Notes: generated by a model from the letters alone, not told the origin. Positions 33,032 to 41,326 are shown, counted from the first letter of the stretch. The stretch is DNA of 47,960 nucleotides from Paenibacillus hemerocallicola (GCF_006265175.1 NZ_VDCQ01000072.1:1-47960); one strand, 5' to 3'. Program-made: numbers and translations.

Positions 33032-34845
33032 GCGTAAGCCGCGATGTTCCGATCGCGATGAGAGACGGAACCCGCCTCTATGCGGACCTGTACAGGCCGG
33101 AAGTAGACAGGCGTTATCCCGTTCTGCTCCAGCGAACTCCTTACAACAAAACTGTGGAAACATGGCCGAAAACGAATTTCCGACCGTCCCCCGCTTTTCT
33201 CGCTTCTTGCGGGTATGCCGTCATCATTCAGGATGTGCGAGGCAGATTCAAGTCCGAAGGCGAGTACGATCCGTACAAGCGGGATGCGGAGGACGGCTAC
33301 GACACGGTTCAGTGGGCGGCGGCGCAGCCGTGGTCCAGCGGCAAGGTGGGCATGTTCGGCGGCTCCTACATGGGGGCGACCCAGTTTTTGGCAGCTTCCG
33401 CCAAGCCGCCGGCTTTGCAGGCGCTGTTTCCGTATTTCACCGGCTCCAGTCATTACGATACATGGGTGTACGCCGGAGGGGCGTTCAATCTGCTCACCCG
33501 GTTCACCTGGGTAGTCCGCATGATGGTCGATACGGCGGCCCGCAAAGGAAGCGGGATGCCGAAGCCGTTGAAGGAGCTGGCCGAAGCGATGGCCGAGCTT
33601 CGCAAGTCGGCTTCCGCGGAAGCCGGATCGGATGTGGCGGAGTTGGAGCGCGGCATCGTCGCTTTGCTGTCGAGGCTGCTGAATCCGGTGCCGCTGCGGG
33701 AGCTGCCGATTCCGGAAGAGCTCGGCGGATATTTCTTCGATTGGCTCGACCATTGGAAGGACGACGGCTACTGGCAGCGTATCAATACGGAAAACGAGTA
33801 CGGTCGGATTCGTCTGCCGATGCTTCATATCGGCGGATGGTATGACGAATTCGCCCGGTCGACTTTGGACAACTATGTCGGATTTTCCCGTCACCTGGCA
33901 AGCGAGGCCGGACGCGTTTCGCAGAAGCTGATCATGGGTCCGTGGATTCACGGCTCGTTTTCGCGGAATATCGGCGATGTGGATTTCGGTCCGGAAATCG
34001 ACGAAAGCGAACGATACATCAATGATCTGAACGCCGCTTACTTCGATTATTGGCTGAAGGGGATCGACAACGGCTACGCGGAGACGCCGCCCGTACGTTT
34101 ATTTATTATGGGCGTCAACCGGTGGCGCGACGAGCGGGAGTGGCCGCTCGCCAGAACGGACTACCAGAGCTGGTACGTGCACAGCGACGGGACCGCGAAT
34201 GAGGCGAGGGGCGGCGGTTGGCTGTCGCCCGAGCCGCCCGTGGACGAACCGCCCGACCAATACGCGTATGACCCAGACCATCCGGTTCAGACGAATGGCG
34301 GCAATATTTTGCGCATCGGGATGAATATCGGACCTTGTGATCAGCGACGTGACACTCCGCGCGACGATGTGCTGTCGTATGTCAGCAAGCCGCTGGAAGC
34401 CGACATGGAAGTAACGGGGTATATCAAGATGAAGCTGTGGGCGGCTACGGATGCGGAAGATACCGACTTTACGGCAAAGCTGATCGACGTCTATCCCGAC
34501 GGGACGGAGATCAACATTCAAGACGGCGTCATCCGCGCGAGTTTCCGCGAGTCGCTTGCCGATCCGCATCCGGTCGAGCCGGGGCGCGTATACGCGTACG
34601 AGATCGATTTGTGGGCGACGAGCCAACTGTTTTTCAAAGGCCATCGGATCAAGCTTGAGCTGTCGTCCAGCAATTTTCCGCGCTTTAACCGCAACCTGAA
34701 CACGTTCGGGCCGCCCGCCGAGCAGCGGGACGTTCGGATCGCCCGTCAGACAATCTATCACGACACGATTCGCCCGACCCATATCCTACTGCCCGTTATT
34801 CCGGGGGCGGAGCCGAATGATCGGCAGAAAAGAGACGACCAATGA
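33007..34845 (+). CDS. CocE/NonD family hydrolase (X-Pro dipeptidyl-peptidase S15-like)
   Basis: A 612-residue cytoplasmic serine esterase or peptidase. The N-terminal DVPIAMRDGTRLYADLYRPE is the family's entry motif. The alpha/beta-hydrolase core has IIQDVRGRFKSEGEY (about 76-90) and the nucleophile elbow MFGGSYMGAT (Ser near 119). The catalytic His is expected in MGPWIHGSF (about 313-321). A C-terminal jelly-roll domain (about 365-600) shows GNILRIGMNIGPCDQR and LKLELSSSNFPRFNRN-like strands. ATG 33007 lies 13 bases after AAAGGAGG and overlaps the previous gene; its stop overlaps the next ATG (ATGA). Characterised relatives split cocaine, glutaryl-acylase or Xaa-Pro substrates; here an ester or amide of a carboxylic acid is likely. 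Confidence 0.88.
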   Translation: MSEQRSRVSVSRDVPIAMRDGTRLYADLYRPEVDRRYPVLLQRTPYNKTVETWPKTNFRPSPAFLASCGYAVIIQDVRGRFKSEGEYDPYKRDAEDGYDTVQWAAAQPWSSGKVGMFGGSYMGATQFLAASAKPPALQALFPYFTGSSHYDTWVYAGGAFNLLTRFTWVVRMMVDTAARKGSGMPKPLKELAEAMAELRKSASAEAGSDVAELERGIVALLSRLLNPVPLRELPIPEELGGYFFDWLDHWKDDGYWQRINTENEYGRIRLPMLHIGGWYDEFARSTLDNYVGFSRHLASEAGRVSQKLIMGPWIHGSFSRNIGDVDFGPEIDESERYINDLNAAYFDYWLKGIDNGYAETPPVRLFIMGVNRWRDEREWPLARTDYQSWYVHSDGTANEARGGGWLSPEPPVDEPPDQYAYDPDHPVQTNGGNILRIGMNIGPCDQRRDTPRDDVLSYVSKPLEADMEVTGYIKMKLWAATDAEDTDFTAKLIDVYPDGTEINIQDGVIRASFRESLADPHPVEPGRVYAYEIDLWATSQLFFKGHRIKLELSSSNFPRFNRNLNTFGPPAEQRDVRIARQTIYHDTIRPTHILLPVIPGAEPNDRQKRDDQ

Positions 34846-35921
34846 GAGACTATTCGATCGCGCTTATTCCCGGAGACGGGATCGGCGTCGATGTCATCCG
34901 CGAAGGCCGCAAGGTGCTCGAAGCGGTATGCGAAATCGACGGCGGCCTGAAATTCGATTATACCGAGTTCGACTGGAGCTGCGAGCACTACGCCAGGCAC
35001 GGCAAAATGATGCCGGACGACGGGCTGGAGCGGCTTCGCGGCTTCGACTCCATCTACTTGGGCGCCGTCGGCTATCCCGGCGTGCCGGATCATGTTTCCT
35101 TGTGGGGGCTGCTGCTTCCGATTCGCCGCGCCTTCCGGCAATATATCAACATCCGGCCGGTCAAGCTGCTCCGCGGTATTCGGTCCCCGCTTGCCGGACG
35201 GAGCGCCGAAGATCTCGATTTCATCGTCATTCGCGAAAACAACGAGGGCGAGTATTCCAGCATGGGCGGCCGCATGTACGAAGGGACGCCGCTCGATATG
35301 GCGATCCAGAACAGCGTCTTCACCCGGACCGGAGTGGAGCGGGTGCTGCGGTACGCGTTCCGCTTGGCGCAAGCGAACGGAAAGCGCAATCGGCTGACCT
35401 CGGCGACGAAATCGAACGGCATCAACCATACGATGCCGTTCTGGGACGAGTACGTGGGTCGGATCACGGCCGAATATCCCGGCGTGGAAGTAAGCAATGT
35501 CCATATCGACGCCTTGTGCGCCTTCTTCGTGACGAAGCCGGATACGTTCGATGTGGTGGTCGCGTCGAACTTGTTCGGCGACATCTTGACCGATCTCGGA
35601 GCGGCCATCGTAGGCGGTCTCGGCATCGCGCCTTCGGCGAATATTAACCCCGAGAAGGAGTTCCCCTCGATGTTCGAGCCCGTTCACGGTTCGGCACCGG
35701 ACATAGCCGGGAAAGGGATCGCGAATCCGATCGCGGCGATCTGGTGCGTCAGCATGATGCTGGAGCATCTGGGCGAGGCGGAAGCGGCCAAGGCGGTGCT
35801 GGAAGCGGTGCAGGACGTGCTGGAGGAAGGACAGGTGCTCACGCCCGATCTCGGAGGCAAGGCCAGTACGCGGGACGTGGGCGATCATATTTGCCGCAAG
35901 CTTAGATTGGCTGCGAAGTGA
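34842..35921 (+). CDS. Tartrate dehydrogenase/decarboxylase or D-malate dehydrogenase
   Basis: A 359-residue member of the isocitrate/isopropylmalate dehydrogenase family. ALIPGDGIGVDVIREG (7-22) is the N-terminal signature. GVPDHVSLWGLLLPIRRAF (about 83-101) with QYINIRPVKLL is characteristic of tartrate/D-malate dehydrogenases (TtuC/DmlA) rather than LeuB. IRENNEGEYSSMGGRM, NLFGDILTDLGA (metal-binding Asp) and FEPVHGSAPDIAGKGIANP (NAD-binding) complete the site. It probably oxidises and decarboxylates a beta-substituted malate-type acid. It is the last gene of the operon that starts at the operator at 31569. A truncated copy of its 5' end lies at 31485-31556. Confidence 0.88.
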   Translation: MRDYSIALIPGDGIGVDVIREGRKVLEAVCEIDGGLKFDYTEFDWSCEHYARHGKMMPDDGLERLRGFDSIYLGAVGYPGVPDHVSLWGLLLPIRRAFRQYINIRPVKLLRGIRSPLAGRSAEDLDFIVIRENNEGEYSSMGGRMYEGTPLDMAIQNSVFTRTGVERVLRYAFRLAQANGKRNRLTSATKSNGINHTMPFWDEYVGRITAEYPGVEVSNVHIDALCAFFVTKPDTFDVVVASNLFGDILTDLGAAIVGGLGIAPSANINPEKEFPSMFEPVHGSAPDIAGKGIANPIAAIWCVSMMLEHLGEAEAAKAVLEAVQDVLEEGQVLTPDLGGKASTRDVGDHICRKLRLAAK

Positions 35922-36360
35922 CAGCCGTCTCGGAACCCGTAAAGGAAACCATCGATTGAACCGAACCGATCGGCATGAAACGGATAACGCTTGACGGGCA
36001 ATAGCCAGCCTCCGCCTTGGAACAGGGACGGAGGCTTTATTGCGTTTGCCTTACTCTTGAATTTCGATTACATCTTTTAGTTAGCGAAGCGGCGAGATTG
36101 TCGGGGCAAGGGTCGGGAGTTTCAGATCATAGTCCGCAGTCCCGCGTTCCAAACGATACTGGTGCAACTGACCGGGCCCGGCACGAGAGTGCCGAGTACC
36201 CGTTCGGTCGCAGGCGGAGGCTACGGTTCGATCGGCAAGCAACGTACTCGGATTCGAGGGAGGTCAACGACTGACGGTTGCACTGTCCGCGCCATTCGGG
36301 ACATTTGAAGCGAGCAGGATCGCCGAACTTGATCGGCGCAACCCCGATTCGCTCCCGGGA
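35922..36360. other. Gap after the dehydrogenase gene
   Basis: Beyond the terminator at 36007-36036 the stretch is GC-rich, and I found no ribosome binding site, recognisable protein or repeat in it. An 85-codon plus-strand frame (36017-36274) starts inside the terminator and looks random. Confidence 0.55.
36007..36036 (+). terminator. Terminator of the PF04734-CocE-dehydrogenase operon
   Basis: AGCCTCCG (36007-36014) pairs with CGGAGGCT (36029-36036), followed by TTATTGCGTTT. It lies about 85 bases after the stop at 35921. Confidence 0.65.
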
Positions 36361-36414
36361 TTGACGATGCGCCCAAATCGACTTAAAATGTAAAAATACA
36401 TTATTGTACACAAT
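36361..36414 (+). promoter_or_regulatory. gntR promoter with probable autoregulatory operator
   Basis: TTGACG (36361-36366) and TAAAAT (36384-36389) are spaced 17 bases, a strong sigma-A promoter. Directly after the -10 lie TGTA-AAAA-TACA (36389-36400) and ATTGT-AC-ACAAT (36403-36414). They resemble relaxed versions of the TGTATACA operator found at the other three promoters, so GntR could block its own transcription here. Confidence 0.6.
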
Positions 36415-36455
36415 AGGGCGAGAAGAGTGAAGCCGATATAAGGAGCGAACCGAGT

Positions 36456-37124
36456 TTGGAACAAACGAAGCGTCGAAAAGCAAGTGATGCGATCTATACC
36501 GAAATCAAGCGGAAAATTATCGAATTCGAATACGAACCGAACGAACATCTTAGCGAGGAGCTGCTGGCCAAATCGCTGGAGGTGAGCCGTACGCCGTTGC
36601 GCGAAGCGTTTCACAGGCTGGAGCTGGAGAAGCTTGTCACCAAGCTGTCTACCGGACGTATCGTAGTAGCGAGACTGACGATCGTCGAGGCTGAAGAATT
36701 GTTTCAGGTAAGAGCGGCGCTGGAGGGACTGCTGACCCGTCATGCGACACGGAACATGAACGAGACGACGCTGGAGAAGCTGGAGCAGGTGATGCGGAGA
36801 ATGCAGGCTGCCGCCGATTCGCACGATCATGCCGAGGTCGTGCGCTGCGGCAGCGAGTTCCATCAATTGCTTTACCAGTTATCGCAAAACGGGACGGCCA
36901 TCGGTTTTCTGGAGCAGCTCAGAAGCCGGCTCGAGCGGTATAGACGAATCGGAGGGTACAAGCACCCGCACTATGCGGCCAACCTCCCTGTCGAGGAGCA
37001 TGAGGCCATATTGACCCGCGTTCGGGCGGGCGACGCCGACGGGGCGGAGCGTACGATGGTGGCGCATGTGAGCCGAAGCCTCGAAACCGTCAAAGAAACG
37101 CTGCAAATGTACTTTATCAAATAA
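36456..37124 (+). CDS. GntR family regulator with FCD ligand-binding domain
   Basis: A 222-residue FadR-subfamily repressor. The winged helix-turn-helix is at about 10-75 (EIKRKIIEFEYEPNEHLSEE; LAKSLEVSRTPLREAFHRLE is the recognition helix). The all-helical FCD domain (about 80-215) keeps His residues in SEFHQLL, PVEEHEAIL and MVAHVSRSL that usually bind a metal and a carboxylate ligand. The start is TTG 36456, 10 bases after AAGGAG. It lies between the two operons whose promoters carry the TGTATACA operators, so it is their likely repressor, relieved by a carboxylic acid from the pathway. Confidence 0.9.
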   Translation: MEQTKRRKASDAIYTEIKRKIIEFEYEPNEHLSEELLAKSLEVSRTPLREAFHRLELEKLVTKLSTGRIVVARLTIVEAEELFQVRAALEGLLTRHATRNMNETTLEKLEQVMRRMQAAADSHDHAEVVRCGSEFHQLLYQLSQNGTAIGFLEQLRSRLERYRRIGGYKHPHYAANLPVEEHEAILTRVRAGDADGAERTMVAHVSRSLETVKETLQMYFIK

Positions 37125-37171
37125 GGGCAGCAAGCCGGGCATCCGCCGGTTGCGGATGTTCGATTTTTTTC

Positions 37172-37200
37172 TTCCAAAAATGTATACAAAGATGTATACT
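37172..37200 (+). promoter_or_regulatory. Promoter with GntR-type tandem palindromic operator, copy 2
   Basis: TGTATACA (37181-37188), AAGA, TGTATACT (37193-37200). The last six bases form a TATACT -10, and TTCCAA (37172-37177) stands at 17-base spacing. The only gene start downstream is the enolase-superfamily stump at 37344, so this regulated promoter has lost its gene. Confidence 0.72.
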
Positions 37201-37343
37201 AAATGCATCGCGCAATTTATAACACTAATTCGGGCCTTTTGAAAGACCTATTCAGAGACCCGCAGAGGAGTAAATCACGGTCTTCCTGGCACCCTTGCGC
37301 ATAAGGGAGCTTAACGAGCGAATTGGCGAGAGGGAGACTTGCG

Positions 37344-37412
37344 ATGAAGATCGAGCGAGTAGAGCTGAGAAGACTGCATGTACCGTTGAAGGCGCCGTTC
37401 GAAACAAGCTAA
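37344..37412 (+). pseudogene. 5' stump of a mandelate racemase/MenC-type enolase-superfamily gene
   Basis: GAGGGAGA lies 6 bases before ATG 37344. The frame reads MKIERVELRRLHVPLKAPFE plus TS and then stops (TAA 37410-37412). These 22 residues are a textbook N-terminus of the N-acylamino acid racemase / o-succinylbenzoate synthase group, where the sequence would continue with FG and some 340 further residues. Nothing downstream resembles the rest in any frame. The operator-bearing promoter 2 is 150 bases upstream. Confidence 0.7.
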
Positions 37413-37496
37413 GGATTCGAGTACAGAAGGCTGGTGGATAACTTCAGACAGCCGACCGAATGACGTCAACGGAAGCTTGCCGCCAGTCCGTTACCA

Positions 37497-37690
37497 ACAT
37501 GTTTCCTGTAAAATATGTAGTGATTTTCAGGAAAAACGCAAAATTCGCCGAAAAAACCGGTAAACATACAGGTAAATCGACGTCAGGCCGAAAAGGGAGC
37601 GTTGATGAGCGAAAATAACTGTATGTATTCCAGTTCACTACGGCAGCAGGGCAAGTCTACAACGAAATAACTGCATGTTTTCCAGATTGT
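37497..37690. repeat. Degenerate AACTGTATG...CCAG-type intergenic repeats
   Basis: Four related motifs occur: ACATGTTTCCTGTAAAAT (about 37497-37515), TAAACATACAGGTAAAT (about 37559-37576), TAACTGTATGTATTCCAGTT (about 37615-37635) and TAACTGCATGTTTTCCAGAT (about 37668-37688). Some are in opposite orientation, giving imperfect inverted pairs. They look like copies of a small interspersed repeat. No coding potential is visible between them. Confidence 0.5.
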
Positions 37691-37723
37691 TCGACTGATT
37701 CACCGAACTTAGAGACAATGAAG

Positions 37724-37755
37724 CCGAAACGTTCTCTCGGTCAGGAGAACTTCGG
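37724..37755 (+). terminator. Hairpin downstream of the enolase stump
   Basis: CCGAA and GTTCTC (37724-37736, two-base bulge) pair with GAGAAC and TTCGG (37745-37755), followed by TTTCTTGTG. It ends the relic transcription unit before operator copy 3. Confidence 0.6.
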
Positions 37756-37833
37756 TTTCTTGTGTGGCTGGGAAATATTCGGATTCATGAACCATCGAGG
37801 AAAAAAGACGATCGCAAAACGCAAAAAAGTCTG

Positions 37834-37861
37834 TTCAATATTGTATACAAAGATGTATACT
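37834..37861 (+). promoter_or_regulatory. Promoter with GntR-type tandem palindromic operator, copy 3
   Basis: TGTATACA (37842-37849), AAGA, TGTATACT (37854-37861), identical to copy 2 in all 20 bases. TATACT (37856-37861) is the -10 and TTCAAT (37834-37839) the -35 at 16 bases. It drives the M20 stump and, behind it, the MaoC-CoA-transferase-methylcitrate operon. Confidence 0.72.
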
Positions 37862-37911
37862 ATGATTGAGCGAGTTTGCAAAGCTTGACCTGCAAAGGAG
37901 AGGGGCATGGC

Positions 37912-38165
37912 ATGACGGATGTATATGCTTATTTGAAAGCGAATCAAGACGAGTTGCTCGCCGACCTGAAACCGCTTGTCCGGGCCGAGTCTCCTTCTCT
38001 GGATAAACGGCTGACAGATCTTTGCGGCGGGGTGTTGCAGGAGCTTTCCGCGATCGGATCGGCATCGAGGCGCAGCTTCTTCCGCAGGAGCATGTAGGCG
38101 ACAACATGAGATTCGCATACGGGGAAAGGGAAGGGGATGGCGGCGGACTGTTGGTGCTATCCCCG
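37912..38165 (+). pseudogene. Frameshifted, truncated M20 metallopeptidase (carboxypeptidase G2-like)
   Basis: ATG 37912 follows AAAGGAGAGG. Frame 1 reads LLADLKPLVRAESPSLDKRL and on to GVLQEL, the N-terminus of M20 peptidases such as glutamate carboxypeptidase. It then slips by one base at a short T-run near 38051. The next frame continues FRDRIGIEAQLLPQEHVGDN and then GEREGDGGGLLVLS, where the family would show the Zn-binding SH.DTV motif. After LLVLS the similarity ends. So there are two lesions: a one-base deletion and loss of about three quarters of the gene. It stands where the first gene of the operon would be. Confidence 0.8.
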
Positions 38166-38284
38166 GCCGGCGTCATTAGGTTGAAAGCAGTGGTACGAAG
38201 TGGTCTGTCCCGGCGGGCAATCGGGTCGAAACGGGCGGCTGCTATAGGAAGCGACTGTAATCGCGAGAAGGGAAGGAAACCGGC

Positions 38285-38785
38285 ATGGCGGAAATACATA
38301 CCCCCTACGGAAGAGTGTTCGAGGATTTCGAAGTCGGAGACGTCATACGGCATTGGCCGGGCCGAACGATTACACAGGCGGACGATCTGCTGTTCAGTCT
38401 GCTCAGTCTGAACCAGCATCCGCTGCATATCGATGCGCACTACGCATCTCAGACGTCTTTCGGCCAAAACGTCGTCAACGGCACGCTCGTGTTCTCGATT
38501 AGTGTCGGACTGACGGTTAACGATATTAGCGGCGCGGCGATCGCCAATCTCGAATACGAGAACGTCGCGCATCTGCTGCCCACCTTTCATGGAGATACGC
38601 TGTACGCACGTACGGAAATATTGTCCAAGACGGAGTCGAAGAGCAAGGAAGACCGCGGTGTCGTATATGTCGAGACGATCGCGAGCAACCAGCGGAACGA
38701 GGATGTGCTGCGCTTCCGCAGGAGGCTGATGGTGCCCAAGCGGGCATTCGCGATCCGACCGCATACGCATACCCGTCCGAAATGA
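38285..38785 (+). CDS. MaoC-like (R)-hydratase, itaconyl/mesaconyl-CoA hydratase type
   Basis: A 166-residue single hot-dog-fold hydratase. FEDFEVGDVIRHWPGRTIT (about 12-30) is the usual entry. LNQHPLHIDAHYASQTSFGQ (about 45-64) corresponds to the catalytic hydratase-2 motif (D-x-N-P-[LIV]-H) in the variant seen in C5-dicarboxylyl-CoA hydratases. VVNGTLVFSISVGL follows. ATG 38285 lies about 8 bases after AAGGGAAGGA. It is the first intact gene of a six-gene operon, next to a class III CoA-transferase and co-transcribed with a CitE-type lyase. This suggests hydration of itaconyl- or mesaconyl-CoA to citramalyl-CoA, by inference. Confidence 0.82.
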   Translation: MAEIHTPYGRVFEDFEVGDVIRHWPGRTITQADDLLFSLLSLNQHPLHIDAHYASQTSFGQNVVNGTLVFSISVGLTVNDISGAAIANLEYENVAHLLPTFHGDTLYARTEILSKTESKSKEDRGVVYVETIASNQRNEDVLRFRRRLMVPKRAFAIRPHTHTRPK

Positions 38786-38807
38786 CGGACAGGAAAGGGG
38801 CAGAAGC

Positions 38808-39995
38808 ATGAAACCGTTGGAAGGCATTCGGGTGCTGTCCGTGTCGCAGTACGGCGCCGGACCATACGCTACCTTGCAGCTGGCCGACCTGGGCGCGGAA
38901 GTGATCAAGATCGAGGACCCGCATACGGGCGGCGACGTCTCGCGCTCGGTCATTCCGTATGCGGAGCAGGGCGACAGCTTGTATTATCAGGCGTTCAACC
39001 GCAACAAAAAAAGCGTCACGCTCGATCTGAAATCGGAGACCGGCAGGACGCTGTTCCGGCAGCTGGCCGCCAAGTCCGACGCCGTCTTCAACAACCTGCG
39101 CGGCGATGTGCCGGCGAAGTTGGGGCTCACCTACGAGCAATTGAAAGACGTCAATCCGCTCATCGTCACGTGCTCGCTGTCCGGCTTCGGCACAAGCGGC
39201 TCGATGAAGGCGGAGCCCGCCTACGATTATTTGCTCCAGGCGATGCTCGGGCATATGTCGCTCACCGGCGATCCTTCCGGCCCTCCGGAGAAGTACGGGC
39301 TATCGATGATCGACTTCTCGACCGGCATGATGGCCGCGCTCGGGCTGATGGTCGGCTTGTTAAGGGCGAAGACGCGAGGAGAAGGCTGCGACGTCGATGT
39401 GAGCTTGTTCGATACGGCGGCTTCGGTACTCAACTATTTGGCCATCTGGAATTTGAACAAAGGCTACGTTCCGCAAAAAACGGCGCATTCGGCCCATCCG
39501 AGCCTCGTGCCGTCCCAATTGTTTCCGACGAAAGACGGCCATATCGTCATTATGTGCAACAAGGAAAAGTTTTTCCCGGCATTGTGCCGGGCTATCGAAG
39601 CTCCGCATTTGGCTGAGGATGCGAGATTTGCGAACTTCGAGTCCCGGTTCGAGCATAAGGAAGCGCTTGTGGCCGAGCTGATCGCCGTATTCGAGAGGGA
39701 GAACAAGGCTCATTGGCTGGAGAAGCTGCAGGGCGTCGTTCCCGTCGCCCCGGTAAATACGGTGGAAGAAGCGATGAAGCACCCGCTGCTGCGGGAGCGG
39801 GACATGATCGTCAGCGTGGACCATGCGTCCTTCGGAGAGGTCAGCATGATCGGCACCCCGATCAAAGTATCGGGCAGGAAGCCGGATTACCGGGCCGCGC
39901 CTGCCCTCGGCGCGGATAACGAAGAAATTTACGGCGGCTTGCTCGGTTTATCCCGCGCCGAGCTGGACCGGCTGGCCGCCGAACGGATCGTCTGA
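38808..39995 (+). CDS. CaiB/BaiF class III CoA-transferase
   Basis: A 395-residue family III CoA-transferase that moves CoA between carboxylic acids through an Asp-bound thioester. LEGIRVLSVSQYGAGPYATL (4-23) and LADLGAEVIKIEDP are the N-terminal signature. The catalytic Asp169 lies in GLSMIDFSTG, at the position found in formyl-CoA and carnitine CoA-transferases. NRNKKSVTLDLKSETGR and the C-terminal YRAAPALGADNEEIY are also typical. It is 22 bases after the MaoC gene. The probable acceptor is the C5 dicarboxylate used by the pathway, with succinyl-CoA as donor; both are inferred. Confidence 0.9.
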   Translation: MKPLEGIRVLSVSQYGAGPYATLQLADLGAEVIKIEDPHTGGDVSRSVIPYAEQGDSLYYQAFNRNKKSVTLDLKSETGRTLFRQLAAKSDAVFNNLRGDVPAKLGLTYEQLKDVNPLIVTCSLSGFGTSGSMKAEPAYDYLLQAMLGHMSLTGDPSGPPEKYGLSMIDFSTGMMAALGLMVGLLRAKTRGEGCDVDVSLFDTAASVLNYLAIWNLNKGYVPQKTAHSAHPSLVPSQLFPTKDGHIVIMCNKEKFFPALCRAIEAPHLAEDARFANFESRFEHKEALVAELIAVFERENKAHWLEKLQGVVPVAPVNTVEEAMKHPLLRERDMIVSVDHASFGEVSMIGTPIKVSGRKPDYRAAPALGADNEEIYGGLLGLSRAELDRLAAERIV

Positions 39996-40051
39996 CGGGG
40001 CGCTACCCCATCTGCCGAAACCGAATCCCATTCCATGACAAGGAGTGAAAG

Positions 40052-41179
40052 ATGATGGCGGAACAAACGGAATTTCGCCCGGGCCTCGAGGGCATTATCG
40101 CCAGCGAAACGGACATTTCGTATTTGGACGTTGCGGCCGAGCAAATCGTCATTAGAGGTTATGACCTGATCGAGCTGGCGCGCACCGTCACCTATGTCGA
40201 TGTCGTCGGATTGCTGCTGGACGGGACACTGCCGGATGAGGCGCAGCAGACGAAATTGGCGGCGGAGTTGGCCGCGGAAGCGGCGCTGCCGGACGCCATA
40301 TGGCCCATTGTCGCTTACCCGGCGCCGCACAAGGAAGCGATGGATATTTTGCGGACCGGCATATCCGCACTCGCCGCCTTTGACGAAGAGCTGGGAGACC
40401 GGTCGCGGGAGGCGAATCGCCGCAAGGCGCTGCGCCTGCTGGCCAAAGTCCCGAATCTCGTGGCAAACGGCTACAGGCTGCAGACGGGGCAAGCTCCGAT
40501 CGAGCCGAAGCGGGAGCTGTCTTACGGCGCCAATTTCCTGTACATGCTGACCGGACGGCTGCCGGACGAGCGGGAGGAACGGGCATTCGACCAGTCGCTG
40601 ATCGTATACAGCGAGCACGAGATGCCGAACTCGACATTCGTCGCCCGGGTTATCGCCTCGACGCAGTCGGATCTGTACGGCGCGTTGACCGGCGCCGTGG
40701 CCTCGCTCAAAGGAACGCTGCACGGCGGCGCCAATGAAGCGGTCATGTACATGCTGCAGGAGGCGAAGACGCCCGAAGGGCTGGAGAAGCTGATGAAGGC
40801 GAGACTTGCGGGCAAGGAACGCATTATGGGCTTTGGCCATCGGGTATACATGAAGAAAATGGACCCGCGCGCGCTGCTCATGAAGGAAGCGCTTGCAGAC
40901 CTGTGCGAGCGGCGGGGCAGTCGCGAGCTTTACGAGATGTGCGAGCTGGGCGAGCGGATCATGCGCGAGGAGAAGGGACTGTACCCAAACCTCGACTATT
41001 ACGCCGCCCCGGTTTACTACTTGCTCGGCATACCGATCGACCTGTATACGCCGATTTTCCTGGCCTCGCGAACGGCGGGCATCGGCGCCCATGTCATGGA
41101 GCAGCACGCGAACAACCGGCTGTTTCGCCCGCGCGTGCTGTATAACGGACCGAGAGGATTACGGCCGACCCTGCAATGA
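40052..41179 (+). CDS. prpC (mmgD-like): 2-methylcitrate synthase / citrate synthase
   Basis: A 375-residue citrate synthase-family enzyme that condenses propionyl-CoA (or acetyl-CoA) with oxaloacetate. The catalytic residues are His189 (YSEHEMPNSTF), His263 (GFGHRVY) and Asp315 (PNLDYYAAPVYYLLG); ASRTAGIGAHVMEQ carries the substrate-binding Arg. LKGTLHGGANEAVMYMLQE is typical of PrpC/MmgD. ATG 40052 is 6 bases after AAGGAG. PrpD and PrpB genes follow in the same operon, which identifies it as the methylcitrate enzyme. The predicted product is 2-methylcitrate. Confidence 0.9.
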   Translation: MMAEQTEFRPGLEGIIASETDISYLDVAAEQIVIRGYDLIELARTVTYVDVVGLLLDGTLPDEAQQTKLAAELAAEAALPDAIWPIVAYPAPHKEAMDILRTGISALAAFDEELGDRSREANRRKALRLLAKVPNLVANGYRLQTGQAPIEPKRELSYGANFLYMLTGRLPDEREERAFDQSLIVYSEHEMPNSTFVARVIASTQSDLYGALTGAVASLKGTLHGGANEAVMYMLQEAKTPEGLEKLMKARLAGKERIMGFGHRVYMKKMDPRALLMKEALADLCERRGSRELYEMCELGERIMREEKGLYPNLDYYAAPVYYLLGIPIDLYTPIFLASRTAGIGAHVMEQHANNRLFRPRVLYNGPRGLRPTLQ

Positions 41180-41326
41180 GGCGGCAAACGTTCGGCCGTC
41201 GCTGTGCAATGCAGCACTGTGTGCCGGGATCCGCGCGGTGCGCGAAAGAGCGGATACGACCGAGTCTCCGTTGGCGAAGCGGCTTGCCCGGCTTCGAAAT
41301 ATTACTATGGAAGGAGCATGTTGCAC

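Noticed and set aside
36017-36274. 85-codon ORF after the tartrate dehydrogenase
   Set aside because: It starts inside the operon terminator, is rich in Arg and Ser, and has no ribosome binding site.
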